Assembly: GCF_006386545.1 (NCBI RefSeq)
Contig: NZ_SWAR01000015.1
Location: 47,043-111,042, forward strand
Direction of reading: 5' to 3'
Length of the DNA: 64,000 nucleotides
Source: Methylibium rhizosphaerae
Lineage (GTDB): Bacteria > Pseudomonadota > Gammaproteobacteria > Burkholderiales > Burkholderiaceae_C
A program made the translations under genes and the position numbers. Positions 38,409 to 47,073 of this stretch are shown here, piece after piece; position 1 is the first letter of the stretch; the number at the start of each line of letters is the position of its first letter. The notes beneath the pieces were generated by a model. That model was given only the letters and a program-made list of their open reading frames with translations, was not told the DNA's origin and ran no database searches.

Positions 38409-40543
38409 TGGGGCCGGGAGGCGGCAGGTTCGCGCTCTGGCTGGCGGCGTGCTGTGCCTTTGTCTTCGCCGTACTGCTGCTGGCGGGCGCGGCCTTGTGG
38501 CTTGACCTCGACGAGCCGGAGCGGCAGGCGCTTGCGGCCATGCTGCGGCCGCGCCTCATGCTCTTCACCCTGCTGGCGCTGCTGCTGCCGTTTGCGGTGG
38601 GGGCCGCGCTGCGCTGGTGGTTCATGGCCTACCCCGGTGCCGCCGCGCGGCTGGCGGCGGAGCTGCGCATCATCCACACGGTGAACCCGGCGCATCGAGT
38701 GGGCGCCGAAGGCGGGCCGGAGATGCAGCGGCTCGCGTCGGCCGTCAATGCCTTCGCGCAGGACCATGAGGCGCTGCGCACCGAGGTGGAGACGCGCATC
38801 GCGTTGTCGGGCGCCCACCTGCTGCAGGAAAAGAACCGCCTGGCGGCGTTGATGTCCGAGCTCGCGCAAAGCGTGATCGTGTGCAACGCCGAGGGCCGGG
38901 TGCTGCTCTACAACGCGCAGGCCGCGCGCCTGCTGGCGCCGGGCGGCCCGGCGTCGAGCGCTTCGCCGGTGGGCCTCGGGCGCTCCATCTTCGGCATCCT
39001 CGACAAGGGAGTGGTCGTGCATGCGCTGGAGCAGGTGACTCACCGCCTCGAGCAGCAGGTGCCGCGCGCAGTGGCCCACTTCGTCACGCTGCGCGACGGG
39101 CAGCTGCTGCGCGCCACGATGGCGCCGGTGCTCGGCGCCGAGCGCAAGCTCGACGGCTTCGTGCTGGTGCTCGAGGACATCACGCGGGCGGTGGAGGCCG
39201 ACGGCCGGCGCGACCAGCTGCTGCGCCAGCTCACCGAGGGCACTCGCGCGCCGCTGGCCAACATCCGCGCGGCGGCGGAAACCATCGAGCAGTACCCGGA
39301 CATGGACGCCGCGCATCGCGAGCGCTTCACCGCGGTGATCCTCGACGAAGCCGAGCGGCTGTCGCTGCGGCTCGACGAGTCGGCCGCGGTGGCGGCGGAC
39401 TCGCTGGCTTACTGGCCGCTCGAGGACATGCAGGCCGGCGACCTGGCCTTTGCGCTGCAGCGCAACTTCAAGAACAGCGTCGGCGTGGCGGCCCATGTGC
39501 GCGAGCCGCAGCCGCCGCTGTGGCTCACCGTCGACAGTCATGCGCTGGTGCAGGCACTCACCCACGTGATGGGCAACATCACGTCGGCCCACCATGTGCG
39601 CCATGTCGAGATCGACATGGCCGCCGAGGGGCGGCATGTGCGCCTGTCGCTGCGCTGGAAGGGACCGGCGCTCGCCTCCGAGGCGCTGCGGGCCTGGGAA
39701 ATGCAGCCGTTCTCCATCGAGCAGCCGGCCGCCACGCTGAAGGAGGTGCTTGCACGGCACGGCGGCGAATGGTGGTGCCGCAGCGACCCGGCCCGGGGCG
39801 AGAACCAGCTGTGCGTGCAGCTGCCCGCGCTTCCGCCCGAGAGTGCCGCCCCGGCCGCTGCGCCGCCGGTCCAGGAGCGGCCGGTGTACTACGACTTCGA
39901 CCTCTTCAGCCAGCCGGGGCAGACGCCCGAGCTCGACGGGCAGCCGCTGTCGGCGCTCGCGTACACCGTGTTCGACACCGAGACCACCGGCCTCGACCCG
40001 TCGGGCGGCGACGAGATCATCTCCATCGGCGCGGTGCGCATCGTCAACGGCCGGCTGCTCCGGCACGAGACCTTCGAGCAGCTGGTGAACCCGCGCCGGC
40101 CGGTACGTGCCGAGTCGCAGCGGGTGCATGGCATCTCGTCGGCCATGCTCGCCGGGCAGCCGGTCATCGAGCAGGTGCTGCCGGCCTTCCACCGCTTCGC
40201 CGAAGACACCGTGCTGGTGGCGCACAACGCCGCCTTCGACATGCGCTTCCTGCAACTGAAGGAGGCGCAGACCGGCGTGCGCTTCGTGCAGCCGGTGCTG
40301 GACACGCTGATGCTCTCGGCGCTGGTGCACCCCGGCCATGCCGATGCCGAGCACCGTCTCGAGGAGATCGCCCGCCGCCTGGGCGTGGAGGTGATGGGGC
40401 GCCACACCGCGCAGGGCGATGCCCTGGTGACCGCCGAGGTGTTCGTGAAGCTGCTGCCGCTGCTGGCCGAGCGCGGCATCCGCACGCTCGGGCAGGCGCG
40501 CGAGGCGTCGCGCAAGACGGTGTACGCCAAGCTCGCGTATTGA
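38408..40543 (+). CDS. Membrane PAS/degenerate-kinase protein fused to a DEDDh 3'-5' exonuclease
   Basis: A 711-residue protein. Two N-terminal membrane helices (about 9-31 and 48-70) lead to a HAMP-like helix and coiled coil (about 75-140), a PAS domain (about 142-262; VIVCNAEGRVLLYNAQAARLL), a dimerisation-like helix where the kinase histidine motif is replaced (LTEGTRAPLANIRAAAE, Glu in place of His) and a degenerate ATPase-like region to about 490. The C terminus (about 515-705) is a DnaQ-type exonuclease with D523 and E525 (VFDTETTGLDP), D611 (AHNAAFDMRF), H666 and D671 (GRHTAQGDA), a complete DEDDh set. It should hydrolyse nucleic acid 3' ends but probably cannot phosphorylate. Confidence 0.88.
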
Positions 40544-40564
40544 CCGCGAGCGTATTGACCGCGA
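40535..40564 (+). repeat. Two tandem copies of a 15-bp unit across the exonuclease-fusion stop codon
   Basis: GCGTATTGACCGCGA occurs at 40535-40549 and again at 40550-40564. The first copy contains the stop codon of the exonuclease fusion; the second duplicates it in the spacer. It looks like a recent slippage duplication with no effect on the protein. Confidence 0.85.
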
Positions 40565-40574
40565 GCGGATCCGG

Positions 40575-41492
40575 TCAGGCGAGGAACGCTTCCAGCCGCC
40601 GCGCCAGCACTTCCGGCTGGTCGTGATGCAGCATGTGGCCGGCGTCGGCCAGCACGTGCCGCTCGACGCGGCGCACCACCGCCAGCCGTTCGTCGAACTC
40701 GCTGCGCGGGTATCGGTTGCCCCACCACTTGCTCACGTCGGTGGCATCGCCCTCCACCCACAGCACCGGCGCCTGGATCTGCGCCCAGCAGGCGAGCACT
40801 TCCTCCACGCGGTAGAGCACCGGGTTGGTCCGTTTGTGCGCCGGGTCGCCGAGGATGCTCCAGCGGCCGCCTTCCTCCTCGCGCGACCAGTGCGGGGCCA
40901 GCCAGGCGGCCCGTTGCGGCGACAGCCGCGGGTTGTTCTGCCGCAGCCGCTCGGCCACGGCGGCCAGGCTGTCGTAGTCGCGCAGGCGCTGCGGTTCCTT
41001 CAGCTCGTCGAGCCATTGCGCATAGCGCCGCGGCGCCTCGGCCGGCCGGGTCTGCGGCATGCCGAAGCCTTCGAGGTTGACCAGCCTGCGGATGCGTGCC
41101 GGCCGGATGCCGGCATACATCATCGCCACGTTGCCCCCCATGCTGTGGCCCAGCAGGTCGATGGCCTGATGCCCGGGCAGCAACGCGTCGAGCAGGGCTT
41201 CGAGGTCGCCCAGGTAGTCGGGGAACCAGTAGCTGTCGGCGGCCGGCGCCTCTGTGAGGCCGAAGCCGCGCCAGTCCGGCGCGATGACGTGGCGGTCCTG
41301 CGCCAGGGCATCCACCACGAACTGGAACGAGGCGGCCACGTCCATCCAGCCGTGCAGCATGACCAGCGGCGGCCGCTCGGGGGGGGCCCGTTCCGGCGCG
41401 CCCCAGGTCAGCACGTGGTAGCGCAGGCCCCGCACGGGCACGAATCGCGAGGCCGCGCGGCGGTGGGCGGTGTAGGTGGGCTCGGACTGCAT
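40575..41492 (-). CDS. Alpha/beta hydrolase
   Basis: A 305-residue hydrolase of the alpha/beta fold. The nucleophile elbow is GHSMGGNV (serine nucleophile), the oxyanion region is VMLHGWMDVAASF near residue 43, the acid is likely in WVEGDATDVS, and the His is in LADAGHMLHHDQPE near the C terminus. No signal peptide is seen, so it is cytosolic. The substrate is not predictable: esters, C-C bonds or haloalkanes are all possible in this family. It converges on the exonuclease-fusion gene with a 31-base gap. Confidence 0.88.
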   Translation of the reverse strand: MQSEPTYTAHRRAASRFVPVRGLRYHVLTWGAPERAPPERPPLVMLHGWMDVAASFQFVVDALAQDRHVIAPDWRGFGLTEAPAADSYWFPDYLGDLEALLDALLPGHQAIDLLGHSMGGNVAMMYAGIRPARIRRLVNLEGFGMPQTRPAEAPRRYAQWLDELKEPQRLRDYDSLAAVAERLRQNNPRLSPQRAAWLAPHWSREEEGGRWSILGDPAHKRTNPVLYRVEEVLACWAQIQAPVLWVEGDATDVSKWWGNRYPRSEFDERLAVVRRVERHVLADAGHMLHHDQPEVLARRLEAFLA

Positions 41493-41567
41493 GCGGCGAC
41501 TATAGGGGTGTGGTGCGTTTTTTGTGTCCCGCCGGCGTCACCAGCGGCGGTCCGCCAGAATGCACGC

Positions 41568-42062
41568 ATGACCCAAGCAACCGACTACACCCTGCGCGCC
41601 GCCGAGCCGCGCGACCTGCCGGACCTGGTGTGCCTGATCGCCGCGCTGGCCGACTATGAAAAGCTCACCCACCTGTTCGACGCCACGCCCGAGAAGCTGG
41701 CGCTGCACCTGTTCGGCGACAAGCCGGTGGTCGAGGCGATGGTTGCCGAAGTGGCCGACGGATCGGTGGTCGCCTTCGCGCTGTACTTCACCAACTTCTC
41801 GACCTTCCTGTGCCGGCCGGGCCTGTACCTCGAAGACCTGTTCGTGCTGCCCCAGCACCGCCAGCTCGGCATCGGCCGCGCGATGCTGCAGGCGCTGGCC
41901 AGGCTTGCCGTCGAACGCGGCTGCGGCCGTTTCGAATGGAGCGTGCTCGACTGGAACGAGCCGGCGATCCGCTTCTACGAAAAGATGGGCGCCACGGTGC
42001 TGCCCGACTGGCGCATCTGCCGCATGACGGGCGAGACGCTGGACGCTTTTGCACGCGGGTGA
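41568..42062 (+). CDS. GNAT-family N-acetyltransferase (diamine acetyltransferase-like)
   Basis: A 164-residue acetyl-CoA-dependent transferase. The acetyl-CoA loop is QHRQLGIGRAMLQAL. The flanking LYLEDLFVLP and the C-terminal VLDWNEPAIRFYEKMGA are the arrangement seen in spermidine/spermine or thialysine acetyltransferases. I infer an amine substrate, with moderate certainty. It diverges from the hydrolase gene with a 75-base spacer and ends four bases before an in-frame GTG that could start the next gene. Confidence 0.85.
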   Translation: MTQATDYTLRAAEPRDLPDLVCLIAALADYEKLTHLFDATPEKLALHLFGDKPVVEAMVAEVADGSVVAFALYFTNFSTFLCRPGLYLEDLFVLPQHRQLGIGRAMLQALARLAVERGCGRFEWSVLDWNEPAIRFYEKMGATVLPDWRICRMTGETLDAFARG

Positions 42063-42122
42063 GCGGTGAAGGCAGCCGCTTTCGCCGCTTGTTTGCTGGC
42101 TGCCGTGGGAGGAGGACGGGCA

Positions 42123-42911
42123 ATGGCGCTGGACGTGAACTCGATGTGGGACTACGAGCGGCCCGGGCTGAGCGAACAGCGGTTTCGCGAGGCGCTGGCG
42201 GAGGCCTCGGGCGACGACGTGCTGGTGCTGCGCACCCAGATCGCGCGCACCTTCAGCCTGCGCGGCCGCATCGACGAGGCCCATGCCGAACTCGATGCCA
42301 TCGAGCCGCAGCTGGCCGCGGCCGGTGCCGAAGCGAAGGTGCGGGCGCTGCTCGAACGCGGCCGCACGCTGCGCTCGGCCAAGCAGCCGGCGCTGGCGCG
42401 TCCGCTGTTCATGCAGGCCTTCGAAAGGGCCGATGCGGCCGGGCTCGAATACCTGGCGGGCGACGCGCTGCACATGGTCGCGCTGGTCGAAAGCAGCCTC
42501 GAAGGTCAGGTGGAGTGGAACCGCCGCACCGCGCAGTACGCGAGCGGGGCCGGCGACCCGGCCGCCCGGCACTGGGAGGCCGGGGCCTGGAACAACCTGG
42601 GCGTGGCCTTGAACGAAGCCGGCCGCCATGCCGAGGCGCTGGCCGCATTCGAGCAGGCGCTGGCCGCCCACGAGCGCACGGGCAAGCCCAACACCGTCCG
42701 CATCGCGCGATGGATGGTGGCGCACACGCTGCGCCTGCTGGGGCGCACCGATGAAGCATTGGCGCGGCAGCTGGAGCTCGAGGCCCAGTGGCAGGCGGCG
42801 GGCGAAACCGACCCCTATGTGTACGAGGAGCTGGCGGCGCTGTACGAGGCCAGGGGAGATGCGACGCGCGCGGCCCGCTACCGCGGCATGCTCGAACAGG
42901 CCAAGCGTTAG
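42123..42911 (+). CDS. TPR-containing protein
   Basis: A 262-residue protein with several TPR-like helical pairs (for example EAGAWNNLGVALNEAGRHAEALAAFEQALAAHE, residues about 158-189). I chose the ATG at 42123 because a strong GGAGGAGGA lies 7 bases upstream. A GTG at 42066 would add 19 residues that look like a signal peptide, so an exported form cannot be excluded. The N terminus MALDVNSMWDYERPGLSEQRFREAL recurs in Burkholderiales TPR proteins as I recall them. Its stop overlaps the convergent dioxygenase stop by 4 bases. Confidence 0.8.
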   Translation: MALDVNSMWDYERPGLSEQRFREALAEASGDDVLVLRTQIARTFSLRGRIDEAHAELDAIEPQLAAAGAEAKVRALLERGRTLRSAKQPALARPLFMQAFERADAAGLEYLAGDALHMVALVESSLEGQVEWNRRTAQYASGAGDPAARHWEAGAWNNLGVALNEAGRHAEALAAFEQALAAHERTGKPNTVRIARWMVAHTLRLLGRTDEALARQLELEAQWQAAGETDPYVYEELAALYEARGDATRAARYRGMLEQAKR

Positions 42912-43657
42912 GAGCCGGGCGTCTGGAAGCCACCCGCCCGGTAGGTGAGCACCAGCGTGTCGCGCCAGCCGCGCTCGCCTTCCGGCTGGATCGGCGTGCT
43001 CTCATGGATCACCCGGGTGTCGTCGAGCAGCAGTGCCGTCCAGGGCTGCTCCAGCGTGAAGCGCACGCCCATCGGGCCTTGTGCATCGAACACGCGGGAT
43101 TCGCCGCCGCGCACGCCGTGCCGGCCGATCAGCACCACCGCCACGAAGTCGACACCGTCGCGGTGTGCGCCTTCCGGCGTGGGCCGGCCAACGCCGTCGG
43201 TCGTGTCGATGCGGAACGGGTGCGCCTCGATGAACCAGCGGTCCTGACCCGACACCTGGGCGAACAAGGCCCCCAGGCTCTGCACCAGCCGCTGCCAGGC
43301 CGGCATGGCCGACAGCGCCGGGTCCATGGGCTCGAACCAGCGCTCCATGCCGCCATGCAGCGCGTTGTAGGTGGTGGGCTGCCAATGCGCGCGGTGCGGC
43401 GTCTGTGCAAGGGCGGTCGGCGCGATGTCCTGCACGAAGCAGCTGTGGCGGCGGTAGCGGTAGCGGCCGCCGTCCTTCAGGTGCGCATCGGGCGGCAGGT
43501 CGTCCCAGAAGGGCTTCATCGCGTCCAGTTCGGCCGGCGGCACCGCGGCCAGGCTGCTCAGGGCGGCCGGGGTGAGGGTGCAGAAACCCTGCTCGCGCAG
43601 GCGCTCGATGGCGGTGTCGCGGCGCAGCGGCGCGCCCAGGTCCACGTGCAGGGGCAT
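42908..43657 (-). CDS. 2-oxoglutarate/Fe(II)-dependent dioxygenase (amino-acid hydroxylase type)
   Basis: A 249-residue member of the 2OG-Fe dioxygenase family that includes L-isoleucine hydroxylases. The iron ligands fit H165 and D167 (GAHRDGVDFVAVVLIGRH) and H218 (DDTRVIHESTPIQ), and R232 (GWRDTLVLTYR) likely binds 2-oxoglutarate. Another marker is the RYRYRRHSCFVQD stretch near residue 65. It should hydroxylate a free amino acid or similar small substrate; which one is not clear. It stands alone, divergent from the acyl-CoA synthetase gene. Confidence 0.87.
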   Translation of the reverse strand: MPLHVDLGAPLRRDTAIERLREQGFCTLTPAALSSLAAVPPAELDAMKPFWDDLPPDAHLKDGGRYRYRRHSCFVQDIAPTALAQTPHRAHWQPTTYNALHGGMERWFEPMDPALSAMPAWQRLVQSLGALFAQVSGQDRWFIEAHPFRIDTTDGVGRPTPEGAHRDGVDFVAVVLIGRHGVRGGESRVFDAQGPMGVRFTLEQPWTALLLDDTRVIHESTPIQPEGERGWRDTLVLTYRAGGFQTPGS

Positions 43658-43719
43658 ATAGGGAAACTTTCAGGTTCTTGGAAGCCACGCGAGGCTAGCA
43701 TGCAGCCGAGGAGACAGCC

Positions 43720-45462
43720 TTGAACGACAACAAGACCGCCGCGATGCCGCAGCAGCCCGACCACCATGCCCGCATGCACCGCGACTACCGCTGGCATGTG
43801 CCGGCCCTGTTCAACATGGCCGACGCCTGCTGCGGCCGCTGGGCCCGCGATGCGAAGTCGGCGCGCGCCACCGCCGTGTTCTACGAGCACGAAGACGGGC
43901 GCACCGCGAGCATCACCTATGGCGAGCTGCAGGCGCAGGCCAGCCGGCTGTCGCATGCGCTCGAGCGGCTGGGCGTGGAGCGCGGCGACCGGGTGGCCAT
44001 CGTGATGCCGCAACGCATCGAGACCGCGGTGGCGCACATCGCCATCCACCAGATGGGCGCGGTATCGATGCCGCTGTCGATGCTGTTCGGCCCCGATGCA
44101 CTGGAGTACCGGCTGCAGAACAGCGAGGCGGTGGTGGCCATCGCCGACGAGACCTCCATCGACAACCTGCGTGCGGCGCGGGCCCGCTGCCCGGCCCTCG
44201 CACAGGTCATTGCGGTGGGCGGCGCCGCTGGGCGGGGCGACGCGGACTGGACCACGCTGCTTGCGCGCGAGCCGGCCTTCTATGCCGGGGTGGACACCCG
44301 GGCCGACGAGGGGGCGGTGCTCATCTACACCAGCGGCACCACCGGGCCGCCGAAGGGCGCGCTCATTCCGCACCGCGCGCTCATCGGCAACCTGCCGGGT
44401 TTCGTGTGTTCACAGAACTGGTATCCGCAGGAGGACGCGGTGTTCTGGAGCCCGGCCGACTGGGCCTGGACCGGCGGGCTGATGGATGCGCTGCTGCCGG
44501 TGCTCTATTTCGGCAAGCCCATCGTGGCCTACCAGGGGCGCTTCGATGCGCAGCGCGCCTTCGACCTGATGCAGCGCCACGGCGTGACGCACAGCTTCCT
44601 GTTCCCCACCGCGCTCAAGGCCATGATGAAAGCCGTGCCCGAGCCGCGCAGGCGCTACGACTTGAAGTTGCGTGCCCTGATGAGCGCCGGCGAGGCGGTG
44701 GGTGATGCGGTGTTCGACTGGTGCCGCGCGCAGCTCGGCATCACCGTGAACGAGATGTTCGGCCAGACCGAGATGAACTACATCGTCGGCAACTGCGCGA
44801 TGAACGGCGACGGCTCGCGGGGCGTCGGCTGGCCGGCCCGCCCCGGCAGCATGGGGCGTCCCTATCCCGGCCACCGGGTGGCGGTGATCGACGACGACGG
44901 CAACGAATGCCCGCGCGGGACGCCGGGCGACGTGGCGCTGCACCGGCTCGACGTGCATGGCGAACCTGATCCGATCTTTTTCGTGGGCTACTGGAAGAAC
45001 GAAGGCGCCACCGCGGCCAAGTTCACAGGCGACCCGAGGAACTCCTGGTGCCGCACCGGCGACACGGCGGTGATGGATGAAGACGGCTATCTCTGGTACC
45101 AGGGCCGCAGCGACGACGTCTTCAAGGCGGCGGGCTACCGCATCGGGCCCAGCGAGATCGAGAACTGCCTGGTCAGGCACCCCGCGGTGGCCAATGCGGC
45201 GGTGGTGCCCAAGCCCGACAGGGAGCGCGGCGCCCTGGTCAAGGCCTATGTGGTGCTGTCGCCGGGCTTCACCGGCACGCAGCAGCTGGTCGAAGAGCTG
45301 CAGCAGCATGTGCGCGGCAAGCTCGCGCCTTACGAGTACCCGAAGGAGATCGAGTTCATCGACGCCCTGCCGATGACGACCACCGGCAAGGTGCTGCGGC
45401 GGGTGCTGCGCCAGCAGGAAGAAGCGCGCGCGGCGGCGGCCGCCGGCACGGCGCACGCCTGA
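43720..45462 (+). CDS. AMP-forming acyl-CoA synthetase
   Basis: A 580-residue adenylate-forming ligase activating a carboxylic acid to its CoA thioester. Motifs: P-loop YTSGTTGPPKGAL (about 204-216), SPADWAWTGGLMDAL, MFGQTEMN, the hinge WYQGRSDDVFKAAGYRIGPSE and the catalytic lysine in TTTGKVLRR. The pattern fits medium-chain or acetyl/propionyl-type synthetases of the ACSM group. GAGGAGA lies 6 bases before a TTG at 43720, which I take as start; an ATG at 43744 is the alternative. It could supply CoA esters from the short carboxylates the symporter module may import. Confidence 0.9.
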   Translation: MNDNKTAAMPQQPDHHARMHRDYRWHVPALFNMADACCGRWARDAKSARATAVFYEHEDGRTASITYGELQAQASRLSHALERLGVERGDRVAIVMPQRIETAVAHIAIHQMGAVSMPLSMLFGPDALEYRLQNSEAVVAIADETSIDNLRAARARCPALAQVIAVGGAAGRGDADWTTLLAREPAFYAGVDTRADEGAVLIYTSGTTGPPKGALIPHRALIGNLPGFVCSQNWYPQEDAVFWSPADWAWTGGLMDALLPVLYFGKPIVAYQGRFDAQRAFDLMQRHGVTHSFLFPTALKAMMKAVPEPRRRYDLKLRALMSAGEAVGDAVFDWCRAQLGITVNEMFGQTEMNYIVGNCAMNGDGSRGVGWPARPGSMGRPYPGHRVAVIDDDGNECPRGTPGDVALHRLDVHGEPDPIFFVGYWKNEGATAAKFTGDPRNSWCRTGDTAVMDEDGYLWYQGRSDDVFKAAGYRIGPSEIENCLVRHPAVANAAVVPKPDRERGALVKAYVVLSPGFTGTQQLVEELQQHVRGKLAPYEYPKEIEFIDALPMTTTGKVLRRVLRQQEEARAAAAAGTAHA

Positions 45463-45489
45463 GGGCAGCACAAGAGCCAAGCCAGGCGC

Positions 45490-45726
45490 TCAGGCGTCGG
45501 TGTCCGGCGCGGCCGGCTGCGGGCCGGGGCGATATTCCAGCAGGTCGCCCGGCTGGCATTGCAGCACTTCGCAGATGCGCGCCAGCGTGTCGAAGCGCAC
45601 GCCGCGCACCTTGCCGCTCTTGAGCAGCGAAACGTTCTGCTCGGTGATGCCGATCTGCTCGGCCAGCTCGCGCGATCGCATCTTGCGGCGGGCCAGCATC
45701 ACGTCGAGATTCACCACGATGGGCAT
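45490..45726 (-). CDS. XRE-family helix-turn-helix regulator (YozG-like)
   Basis: A 78-residue DNA-binding protein consisting almost only of a helix-turn-helix domain: VMLARRKMRSRELAEQIGIT, then EQNVSLLKSGKVRGVRFDTLARICEVLQCQPGDLL. This is the YozG type usually encoded next to a DUF2975 membrane protein. It starts 9 bases after the DUF2975 stop and so is in one transcript with it. It probably represses the shared promoter at 46340-46368. Confidence 0.92.
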   Translation of the reverse strand: MPIVVNLDVMLARRKMRSRELAEQIGITEQNVSLLKSGKVRGVRFDTLARICEVLQCQPGDLLEYRPGPQPAAPDTDA

Positions 45727-45735
45727 GGCGGTCGC

Positions 45736-46308
45736 TCAGACGAACTCGGCGTTCTCGGCCGCCAGCCGCACCGCTTCCCGCATGACGCTGGCGATCGCCA
45801 GCAGCACCGCACCCATCAGCAGCGTCAGGTAGTCGTCGCTCGACAGGCCCACGGCGAGCAGGCGCTGCCCCGGCGGGCTGTTGAAGGTGAGGGCCACCGA
45901 CATGAGCGCGCCGGTGAGCGGCTTCACCAGGCACAGCGACATCAGCACCAGCGCAAGGCGCCGCAGGCGCAGCGCGGCGGCGGTGGTGAACACCTCGCCG
46001 CGCGCATAGCCGCCGAACAGCTGCCACACCTGCCACAGCCCGAACCAGGACACGAGCAGCACCGGCAGCAGGGCCGCCGCCGCGAGGGAGCGGGTGGCCG
46101 GCGTGGGGTCGACCGTGCGGTGCTCGAGCCCGGGCACGCGCAGGGCCACCAGCGCCAGGAAGTCCGGGCTCATCAACAAGGCGGCGGGCAGTGCCACGAG
46201 TGCCAATGCGGCCCAGGCCACCAGCAGCCGCACACCCAGCGCAGTGCGGCGCATGTGCAGCAGGCCGGCGGGGGCGGCCGGGGCGGATAGGGGGGCGGCT
46301 GTGTTCAT
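45736..46308 (-). CDS. DUF2975 membrane protein
   Basis: A 190-residue inner-membrane protein with four hydrophobic segments (about 24-46, 72-95, 114-140 and 155-178). The segment WQLFGGYARGEVFTTAAALRLRRLAL matches the DUF2975 signature F-x-x-Y-x-x-G-x-x-F-T. DUF2975 genes are nearly always paired with a YozG-type HTH regulator, as here. The molecular role is unknown; an anti-regulator or membrane sensor for the paired HTH protein is plausible. Confidence 0.9.
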   Translation of the reverse strand: MNTAAPLSAPAAPAGLLHMRRTALGVRLLVAWAALALVALPAALLMSPDFLALVALRVPGLEHRTVDPTPATRSLAAAALLPVLLVSWFGLWQVWQLFGGYARGEVFTTAAALRLRRLALVLMSLCLVKPLTGALMSVALTFNSPPGQRLLAVGLSSDDYLTLLMGAVLLAIASVMREAVRLAAENAEFV

Positions 46309-46339
46309 GGCGAGTGTTGCTGTACTTCAGACAAAAATT

Positions 46340-46368
46340 AATGTAAAACGATAAAAACTGATCGTCAA
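46340..46368 (-). promoter_or_regulatory. Sigma-70-type promoter of the DUF2975-XRE operon
   Basis: On the minus strand: TTGACG (46368-46363), a 17-base spacer, then TACATT (46345-46340). The start codon is about 31 bases downstream. The whole 46320-46375 stretch is AT-rich, unlike the rest of the window. The run GTAAAACGATAAAAAC (46343-46358) inside the spacer is a plausible operator for the XRE protein. Confidence 0.65.
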
Positions 46369-46377
46369 GGAAGATTC

Positions 46378-47010
46378 GTGGACAAGTCAGAAATCCGCCG
46401 TGCCGTGGCCTTGCTGTGCCTGGCGATGACCCTGGCCGTGCTGCTGCTGGCCGCCGGCTGCACCCAGTTGCCGCTGCGTTCGCTTTGGGCCTTGCGGCAG
46501 TTCGACATGGAAACCTTCGACCCCGCCCAGCTGCGGGCCGCGGCGCTGCTGCCGCAGGGGGTGCAGCTCGAGGGCGAGGGCGTGGCCCTCGACCTGAAGC
46601 TCGAGCGCGGTGCCACCGGCGAGGTGCTCGAGCAGCGCCTGTGGATGCGGCCGGTGCCGCCGGCGGGTGCCGCGCTGCCGCCGGCGGGCGGCCGGCAGGG
46701 CCACTGGGTGGCGCTGCGGTTGTCGGATGCCGACGTTGCGCGGGTGCGGGCCTTGCGCGAGCAGGCCCGGGCCTGGAAGCAGCAGCAGCCGGCGTCGGCG
46801 GGCCAGGGGGGCAAGAAGAACAGCCTGACGCTGAAGCTGCATCCCCAGCTGTGCCGCGACGGCGTTGTCGGTTCGAAGCGCCTGCGGGTCTCGGCCTGGC
46901 TGCGCTGGGCTGCCGACCCGGGCGACGTGCTCATGCTCGACGAGGCCGACATCGACGAGATGTGGAAGGACCTGCCGAAACCTCTGCCCGCCTGCGGCAA
47001 CCCCGGCTGA
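46378..47010 (+). CDS. Putative lipoprotein
   Basis: A 210-residue exported protein starting with GTG, with AAGGA about 8 bases upstream. A hydrophobic leader ends in the lipobox LLAAGC with the lipidated cysteine at residue 28. The rest has no family that I recognise. It contains a weak repeat of acidic and leucine-rich strands (RLSDADVARVRALREQARAW) and ends with CGNPG. Divergently placed from the DUF2975 operon with which it shares the AT-rich promoter region. Confidence 0.78.
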   Translation: MDKSEIRRAVALLCLAMTLAVLLLAAGCTQLPLRSLWALRQFDMETFDPAQLRAAALLPQGVQLEGEGVALDLKLERGATGEVLEQRLWMRPVPPAGAALPPAGGRQGHWVALRLSDADVARVRALREQARAWKQQQPASAGQGGKKNSLTLKLHPQLCRDGVVGSKRLRVSAWLRWAADPGDVLMLDEADIDEMWKDLPKPLPACGNPG

Positions 47011-47073
47011 GCGCCGACCCGCGCCGGGCGCTTGCGGCAAACTCTGCGCCGCAACCCTCCACTCCTCCCTTCC

